Shown: one piece after another, positions 57,264-64,000 of the stretch
Position numbering within the stretch: position 1 is the first letter of the stretch
How the letters are laid out: each line of letters opens with the position of its first letter
From: Nectonema munidae
Lineage: Eukaryota; Nematomorpha; Nectonematoida; Nectonematidae
DNA: 64,000 nt
Reading direction: 5' to 3'
Assembly: GCA_030549495.1 (NCBI GenBank)
Contig: JAUIRK010000312.1
Span: forward strand, 310,001-374,000
The notes under the pieces: generated by a model
The model's input: only the letters and a program-made list of their open reading frames with translations
Databases searched by the model: none
What the model was told of the DNA's origin: nothing
Made by a program: the position numbers and the translations under genes

Positions 57264-57639
57264 CTTCAGTTGTATATGATGATACAAAATCGCAAATACT
57301 CTTACTTTTTTTAAATACTTATTTCAATACACTCTCTTTTTATTTTTTAAGAAACTTAAAAATTCATGTAGTAATAGTTTACTTGAAATCAAAGTAAATT
57401 AAAAGTTCCTAAATTTTTCAATGCCTTCTTTCAAATTTTTGAATCTCATGCATTATGCTCCCAAACAACATTATGCATGGAAAATCCTTGCTGATTTTTG
57501 AACAAATTTGACAACCATGGTACTTATCAAAGTCTGCTAAATTCTGTTTCGAAATGTGTATAGAGACCGATTATTAAGTTGTACTTTTTTTTAGTAAAAT
57601 TTAAAATGGCTTCATTTTTTGGCTCATTTATGTATGAAG
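57264..57639. other. Intergenic stretch
   Basis: AT-rich; no feature seen. Confidence 0.4.
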
Positions 57640-57780
57640 AACTGGAAAACTGGTTTTCATCGAGAAGGCACACTTTGCGCCGCTTTGATCGAACTATGAG
57701 AAAGTAGGCTTGGTGCGGGATCGAACCCAAGACGTTGAGTTTTCGAAACCCAGTACCTAACCAACCTTACTCACGCCCAA
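57640..57780 (-). mobile_element. tRNA-derived SINE, family 1
   Basis: Reverse-strand copy: GGGCGTGAGTAAGGTTGG, GTTAGGTACTGGGTTTCG (A-box region), CTTGGGTTCGATCCCGC (B box), then CAAGCCTACTTTCTC and GCGGCGCAAAGTGTGCC. The best preserved tRNA-like head of the three copies. Confidence 0.8.
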
Positions 57781-60776
57781 AAATTTGTTTGTATTTTTGA
57801 ACAAGGGTAAATAGTAAAAATCGTAAAAACTTGAAGTGAAAGTTAAATAAGATTGAAATGTCTCAGCGTTTTTGCTAGTAAAACAATAAAAACACATAAC
57901 TATTAATAGATGTGATTTCCTTCATGATCACACATATTTTTCCATCTTTTATTACTTAAAATGATGATGATGATTATGATTATTATTATTATTAACATCA
58001 ATACCATATAAGCAATAAAGAATACAAAAAATGATCGTAAATTGGTTCTACTCATGTGTCCTTGAGTAGTGGAAATTTTCTTTTAATGGTTTCTTCAAAA
58101 GTGTAGCTAAGAGGGCCCCCACTCCCTCCTGAGAAAATAATTAAATACCAACAAAAACCTCAATTTCTGAATGCGTATATAAAAAACTATATATTCAAAT
58201 TAACTTAAAAGAAGTTTAGACATGAAAACTAAAAGATAAGTTCTAATGCAAATTGTGTTTCCATTTCATTCCATTTTAAGGAGAGTATGGCTTGAAAAAC
58301 CTAGAAAGTTATCTATATAAACTTTTTATTAAAAGATTTTTTAATAAATTTTGTACATTTTTTTTAATCTAACTTCAATTTAATCTTCCAAAGCCCTGCT
58401 CATACTTTCAGATGGCAAATCAAAATATACAATATCTTTAGTTATGATTAGAATTTAGAATTGAAAAAAATCGCCTCTCCCCATGATTTAAAGTTTAATA
58501 AAAAAATTTAGTTAAACTTAGTTAATTAATAATTTAGTTAATTTAAGGATTGTATGAACGAACTCTCCCATTTAGGGAAGCAACCTTAATATAGAGTCGT
58601 AGTTTCATTTTGATGATGTTGGAATCGGGTCGCGAGAGCCCTCCCCCCCCCCCCCCCCAGATAGTTATCATTCCCTAACCGTAAGTAAAAACCTTGGAAT
58701 TCTTCAGAGAAAAATCATGTTAAAAAAACCGGCACGACGGAAGGTAGCTTGCTCCATTAAATTGAGATAATATTTTACGAATAAACTTCAAAAAATATTT
58801 AAAAAGAGACTTTCATTTCAAAATCGTATAACTTTCTGAAACATAAGAGTAATCAGTACTTTTAATTTTTCTAAAAAAGGCCATGCCAAATTGTGACTCC
58901 TATTTTTCTAAAAATATCTCATCTTAGCAAATATCCTTTTTCTTAAATATATATATATATAGATGGCGTTAAAGCATTTTAAACACAAAATTTTAGAAAA
59001 AGTTTTGCATAGAGTATTTTACATTTAAAACACTTTTTTTACTGCTCGTTTCGCATAAGAAAATTCTCCTTCTCGTGTTTAATGACTTGTAAAAAAGGTA
59101 TCTATATAGTACCTTTTTTCAATGAATAAAAACTTTTTTTCATTTAGAACTTTTTTTTTAATTATTAAAAAATTTAAATAATAATGAATATACAAAAAAA
59201 TAAAGTAAATTAATAATCTAATTTTTATTTGCCCAAAGTTAAATTACTGAAAAATAAAAAAAAATAAAAAAAAAACTTAAAGCGAAAGTGAAATAAGATT
59301 GAAATAATGGTTCGATCAATTTCTTTAATATCTGATATTATTTACACACTTTGAGTCACCTCAAAGCAAAACAGACTTTCTATGCTAAGTGCCTACTTGA
59401 ATATATTTTCTTTAATCTCTCCGTACCTGTTAGCCTATAAATACGCATCCTTACAAGAATCTGGGTTCGGTCACAAAATTTGAGCCACGAAAACACGACA
59501 AAAAGTTAAAACAACGCACCAAATTTAACCATTTGAATATTTTATTCGCGGTTAGGCCGCGAAAATCAATTCTTCGATTTATTATGCGTCAACCTCAAGT
59601 TTTTTGATAACAGATTTTCTTATGATTCGAATTTTTGCTTCGATAATAATCCATCTGTCTCAAAAATCCGTCATTTTTTCAGGAACTGAATGTGACGGAA
59701 TGACGATTTTTTTCTATGAATCGAGAATTTGGCTAATGGGTTTTTTATTTTGCAAAAATTAAAAACTTTAAATTAAAAGTTTATGTTTTTGGTTTGAGCG
59801 TTATTTGATGTTATAATCGTATAATAATTATATTTATTCCTCTTACTTCCGTTGAGATTTAATCTAGGATTAGTTTTTAATCTTTTTTTTGAGTTTTCTT
59901 AATTATCACGTCTGTAAAAAATACGCTTGAATTTAATTTTTAAATGATTAACATTTTGTTCAGGATCTTCTGTTTTACGTTAAAAATCGAATATTGAGTG
60001 ATGGATTATGTTCATGTTGTAAATTGTTTTTAATTGGTGAAAGCTGTATTTAGGAGGAACAAACTTTAGGAATCGAATATGTTGAATTGGTACGGCACAG
60101 GATTATTGAGCAAATTAATTTCATAAAGCACACATGGGTTCTAGGCAAGTTAGCTAAAACAAAGCTCGCTATTTTTTCAACTTATACGCGATGCTGGAGA
60201 TCTGTGGTTAAAATTTTTGGCTCGAATTTCAGGATCTAAAATTCGTAAGCTTCTGATTTAGTAGCTTCATTAAACTTGATTACTCAATACAATTTTAGAG
60301 GCAATTGAAATGATGACTCCTTTCTTTTATATATAAATTTTCAAGTAAAATTGAAATCATTATAAAAATTAATTTTAAAAGTAAAAAATTATATATCCAT
60401 AATAAAATTTTTAGATCAGGACTGATAATAAATATGTATAAGTAATTTATTTAAAATCCAAAAAAAGGCTATACTAATATATAAAATTTTCATTTAAGAG
60501 TAAACGACATAGAAGATATTGAAGGGAAAATATTCAATCGGGATTAAATAATCTTCAGGGTAATTTCAGATCTTATAATCTTCAGAATAAATAGTTTGGC
60601 AATATAGCATGATGAAAAGAAAGAAAAATAATAACATGATGTTTTAGTGCTAAAACATATAAATAAAAAAACAAAGTGTTGAAATTTTAAATAAAATATA
60701 TAATGAATAAACTAAAAATATCTTTGATAGTCAATAAAACTGATTTTCTGAATAATGATAAATTGGTAAAATGAAG
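57781..60776. other. Long non-coding AT-rich region
   Basis: No credible exons or element ends over 3 kb. Simple tracts include TGATGATGATTATGATTATT near 57960, C16 at 58643-58658 and a TA repeat at 58950. It may hold distant regulatory DNA or worn repeats beyond recognition. Confidence 0.45.
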
Positions 60777-60778
60777 TA

Positions 60779-62469
60779 CCGTAAAGTTCGGCGTATAAGA
60801 TCCCTCGGCGTATAAGACCCCCCTAAATAACAAAGTAAAAAACGGAATTATACTTATTTTCGTCGTATAAGACCCTGTAACAAAAATTAAAAAAAACATA
60901 TCTACTAATATCTTTCTAATTTACAAAAAATTTTGTATATTTAAAAAAAATATTGAAAAAATAAAACAATTTAAAAACAATATTTATTAATTTAAAAAAC
61001 ACCACTCAGCAAAGACTATCTTCTAAATCTGTTTTGTTTAATTGATCAATCAATTCTTCATCAACTTCAGTTAAGAAATCTTCATATGGATCTTCACCAT
61101 CAGACACTCTTATCTCAGTTTCGCGGTCTTCATTTTCCCAAATGATTATATCTTCAGTGCCATCCATTGCATTAGAATTACATTTTTTAAAAGAATATTC
61201 AACACTTGGGAGGCTTTAAGTCATTCCATGCTTTGTCAACAAATTCACAAAGAGTATAGAGTGAAGGAGGACGCATATTTCCATTTTGTGGGAAGGATTT
61301 TTCAGAACTAGTAAACCAATCAATCATTCAACTGTTTTCGAATATTATCTTTAAAAGGTTTATTTAGAGATACGTCTAAAGTGTGCAAAAGAGAAGTCAT
61401 CCGTCAGGAATAATTGCTAAGTCAGTTTTGTTTGTCAGCAGTTTTTTTTAACTTCGGCACACAAATGAGGTTTAAACATATCCCATACTAATGCCCTACG
61501 AGAATTATTAAAAGAGTTCGGTCTTTTCATCCAAACATTTTGAATCCTCAAATCTGACTCCTTCTTCATCCATCCATCCTTTAGCATTTACATGAACAAA
61601 AACTCCTTTGGAAAACATAATTTTTGTCATCAATGTTCGCTTAAAAATAACCATGGATTTTAGATTAGTTCCATTTGCTAAACAAGCTAAAACCACAGTA
61701 AAACCTGTTTTTTCGTGACCTGTCGTTTTTAAAAGAATAGCTTTTCCCCTTTTAAAGATACAGTTCGATTTCCAACCATATCAAAAATTAGATCGGTGTT
61801 TCGTCCATATTTCCAATATTTGAAAGTGGATAGTTATATTCTTTGCGTTTATTTATTATAATTTTTTGAAAGTTTAAACTTTATTTTCCAGTTCTTGTGG
61901 TAGTTTTTATGAAATTTTAGTTTCACGTCTAATTACAAAGTCATTTCTCTTCATAAATCTATATAGCACTATGATTTGGTAGCTTAAAATTTTTTTGCTA
62001 TGTCTTGATTTAATTTTGCCCATTGAAGAGCAAAAATGCGAATTTGATTTGGGGTTACTACCCCTTTTAGGGCCAATGTGCTTTTCCACTTCTCATTGCG
62101 CATTTTTTACGAAGTAAGATATTGAATTTTCTTGCCGTAGCATGAATGGAGTTTTCCATAGAAAATTCAATCACTTTAAGTTTATAACCTGTTTCATAAG
62201 ATGTTCTTTGAGAAAAAACCATTTTAATAAAATATTGCTTACGCTTGAGTAAAAAAACTAGGATAAAAAAATTCTGTAAAATATTTTATATACTAAAAAT
62301 ATTACAAAAGTTTTCTAAAAAAAATTTTATTAATAAAAAATATTAAGAATAATTTCGAACCAAAGAAAATTTTTTTATAATTTTTTTAACTAAGATTTTT
62401 TTACTTTGGCGTATAAGACCCTCCCTTAATTTTAAGACTGATATTTAGCTATGAAGCCGAACTTTGCGG
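60779..62469 (-). mobile_element. Pogo-like element with TA duplication
   Basis: The ends are CCGTAAAGTTCGGC (60779) and the complement of CCGCAAAGTTCGGC (ending 62469), one mismatch in 14, flanked by TA on both sides. The subterminal word GCGTATAAGA(C/T)CC occurs three times near the left end (60790, 60806 and, as TCGTATAAGACCC, about 60863) and once near the right end (62409). About 1.7 kb, with a decayed transposase on minus spanning most of it. Confidence 0.85.
61015..62222 (-). pseudogene. Pogo-like (POGK-type) transposase, decayed
   Basis: Starts at ATG 62222: SYETGYKLKVIEFSMENSIH and ATARKFNI form the N-terminal helix-turn-helix. Then KRNDFVIRRETKIS, NMDETPI (first Asp) near 61810, TTGHEKTGFTVVLACLANG, LKSMVIFKRTLMTKIMFSKG, FVHVNAKGWMDEEGVRFED, DLAIIPDG and a C-terminal RPPSLYTLCEFVDKAWNDLK, plus an acidic tail DEELIDQL at about 61060. 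The order and wording match POGK/pogo-type DDE transposases. At least six frameshifts or stops, and the second catalytic Asp segment (61400-61500) is not readable. Confidence 0.8.
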
Positions 62470-62471
62470 TA

Positions 62472-63165
62472 TGTCTCTAAATTTGTTAATACAAGAGCTT
62501 ATATAGATTGCCCAAAATTACGACGCTTATTGGAAGTTTAAAATGTGGAATCAACTTAAAAAAAAGTGTGAATTCCGATAAAAAACAATAAAATAGAATT
62601 TTTTACACAAAAATTAAAACAGACAACATGAATTATCATTATGCCCAAGATCAAAAAATCAATCAATAAGATCAAATAAGGGATTCAAGTGCATTCAACT
62701 AAAAAGTCATGGCCATGAAACGCCATTATTCTATTATAGGAGGGAAATTCATGGTTTGTAAAGAGAAATTTATTGAAAGAGAGCTATTATAAAAAAAGGA
62801 TATCAATGAAACTTCTCAGAATGATACTGAACACTTTAGCGAAACTGGATCCTTACTTTCAGTTGGACAATTTATTGTCATGAATGAAATTTCACCCAAA
62901 CTAATCTAGAAGGTTTTTATAAAAGCGAAAAATCGATCAAAAGGATTCAAAGCATTTGTCACAAAGAAAGAATGCAGGCAGGCATTATTACGCTCAGTTT
63001 TATAATTTCGACATCTGAATAATTTTGGGAAAACCTTCTGATTCCAAGCATTTGCTCAATGAAGAGCTTCCTTGACACTTTCAACTCCTTCGTTTATACA
63101 TTGGACTGCGCGCATTACACATCAATGCTCTTTGCGACTTAAGTTCCTGATACATTATCTACTTC
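62472..63165. other. Non-coding stretch
   Basis: AT-rich with no recognisable frame, repeat or element end. Confidence 0.4.
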
Positions 63166-63285
63166 TAAAGGTAAAGGCAACGTAGGGTGTTTTCTTCGAG
63201 AAAGCACAAGTGCACCGCTTGCATCGAACCATGAAGAAATGGGGCTTGGTGGGGGATTGAACTCAAGACCTTGAGTTATCGACGG
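63166..63285 (-). mobile_element. tRNA-derived SINE, family 1, 5' truncated
   Basis: Reverse copy with GATAACTCAAGGTCTTGAG, a worn B box GAGTTCAATCCCC, CACCAAGCCCC, GCGGTGCACTTGTGC and the tail ACACCCTACGTTGCC. The A-box end is missing. Confidence 0.72.
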
Positions 63286-64000
63286 TGTTTACTTCGCTTA
63301 TGAATTAATATCTCCCAAATAAAGCCAATATTGTGCAATTAGTTGATTTTGATTTTTCAATAGCATAGTTTTCAGAGTTTGTAAAACAGAATTTGTCTTT
63401 TGAAGTTTTCAAATCTATTGTTCCTCCGTTATTAGCTTGGTTTGGAAAATAATTGCCGACTAGTTTGAACATTTTGCGAAGATGTTTTGGAAGGAGTAGA
63501 GAAGAATGAAGCTTCTAACTCAAATTGTTGCATCACTTTTTTTTTTATAAATTTCAGGTTACACACATTAAATGTTTTATATACACCCACAAAATTGACT
63601 TTAAAAGCAAAAGTTTTATTTGAGTTTGATATGTCAATTCCGAAAAACTAAACAAAATATATCTGATTTGAATAAATACCTTCATCAAAATAAAATGCCT
63701 TATTAATCGGCTCAAAAAAACGAATGTAACCGAAAATAACCGAGCGTCTATTTTTGTATAATATATGGATATTTTCACTCAATTTGATCTATGCGTATAC
63801 ACCAAAATACATTTTAGAGTGCCATCAATCACGTTCGGCGGATGTTAGCTACATGTTTGCAAAGAATTTGACTAGAAAAAGTACCTACATTTTTTTAAGT
63901 TGGATAATCTCATCCGTCATATAATCCTAAGAAGCTCCTACCTTACCAAGTCTGAAGTCTATCCCTTCGTTCTCAAAAACGAATCAAATCACTGAATCAA
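63286..64000. other. Non-coding end of window
   Basis: AT-rich. A minus-strand frame of 74 codons at 63554-63778 is low-complexity and hydrophobic with no family match; I do not call it a gene. Confidence 0.35.

Overview
The window is AT-rich animal DNA (my estimate is about 70% A+T). Its short exons have GT-AG introns and AATAAA signals, and almost every recognisable reading frame belongs to a eukaryotic transposable element: piggyBac, hAT, Tigger/pogo, Helitron, MULE, CR1/Jockey-like and RTE LINEs, and tRNA-derived SINEs. Nothing is bacterial. The mix suggests an invertebrate, possibly an arthropod such as a crustacean; I cannot name the species. Only two host genes are supported: the 3' exons of an unrecognised gene (about 19.8-21.0 kb, + strand) and an intron-poor claudin-like four-pass membrane protein gene (56.28-57.11 kb, + strand).

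1-14.3 kb is a very large inverted duplication. Two almost identical arms of about 3 kb (1-2968 and 11281-14263) carry the end of a hAT element and the 3' half of a piggyBac. Between them lie the 5' part of the left piggyBac, a tandem and nested cluster of five short Helitron-like elements occupying one A^T target site (5189-10775), and a 2.87-kb hAT with a perfect 8-bp target duplication that landed inside the last Helitron copy. The Helitron copies carry 15 regularly placed CCAAT-type motifs.

14.3-22.4 kb holds two exon-like segments, hAT remnants, a truncated LINE with a (CAA)n tail, a hAT MITE and the tail of the unrecognised host gene. 22.4-32.2 kb is a LINE nest: an old CR1/Jockey-like LINE on + is split by about 7 kb containing a better preserved LINE with both reading frames on - and a truncated RTE LINE on -. 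32.7-34.4 kb has a FLYWCH/MULE fragment beside a Tigger fragment. 34.4-49.5 kb is mostly non-coding, with diverged repeats, SINEs, another 3' piggyBac half, a GTF2IRD2-type hAT, and a decayed copy of an uncharacterised protein family (43.4-44.7 kb).

49.57-55.77 kb is a Tigger element whose last codons were split by a complete piggyBac (49752-54095). The piggyBac has perfect 16-bp ends, TTAA duplications and an uninterrupted two-exon transposase. It also carries 57 G followed by about 323 TG units, and a 103-bp-arm hairpin. 56-57 kb is the claudin-like gene. 57.3-64 kb has SINEs, a pogo-like element with TA duplications, and unexplained AT-rich DNA.

The genes do not form a shared pathway. The main story is layered insertion, which gives a relative chronology of element activity.
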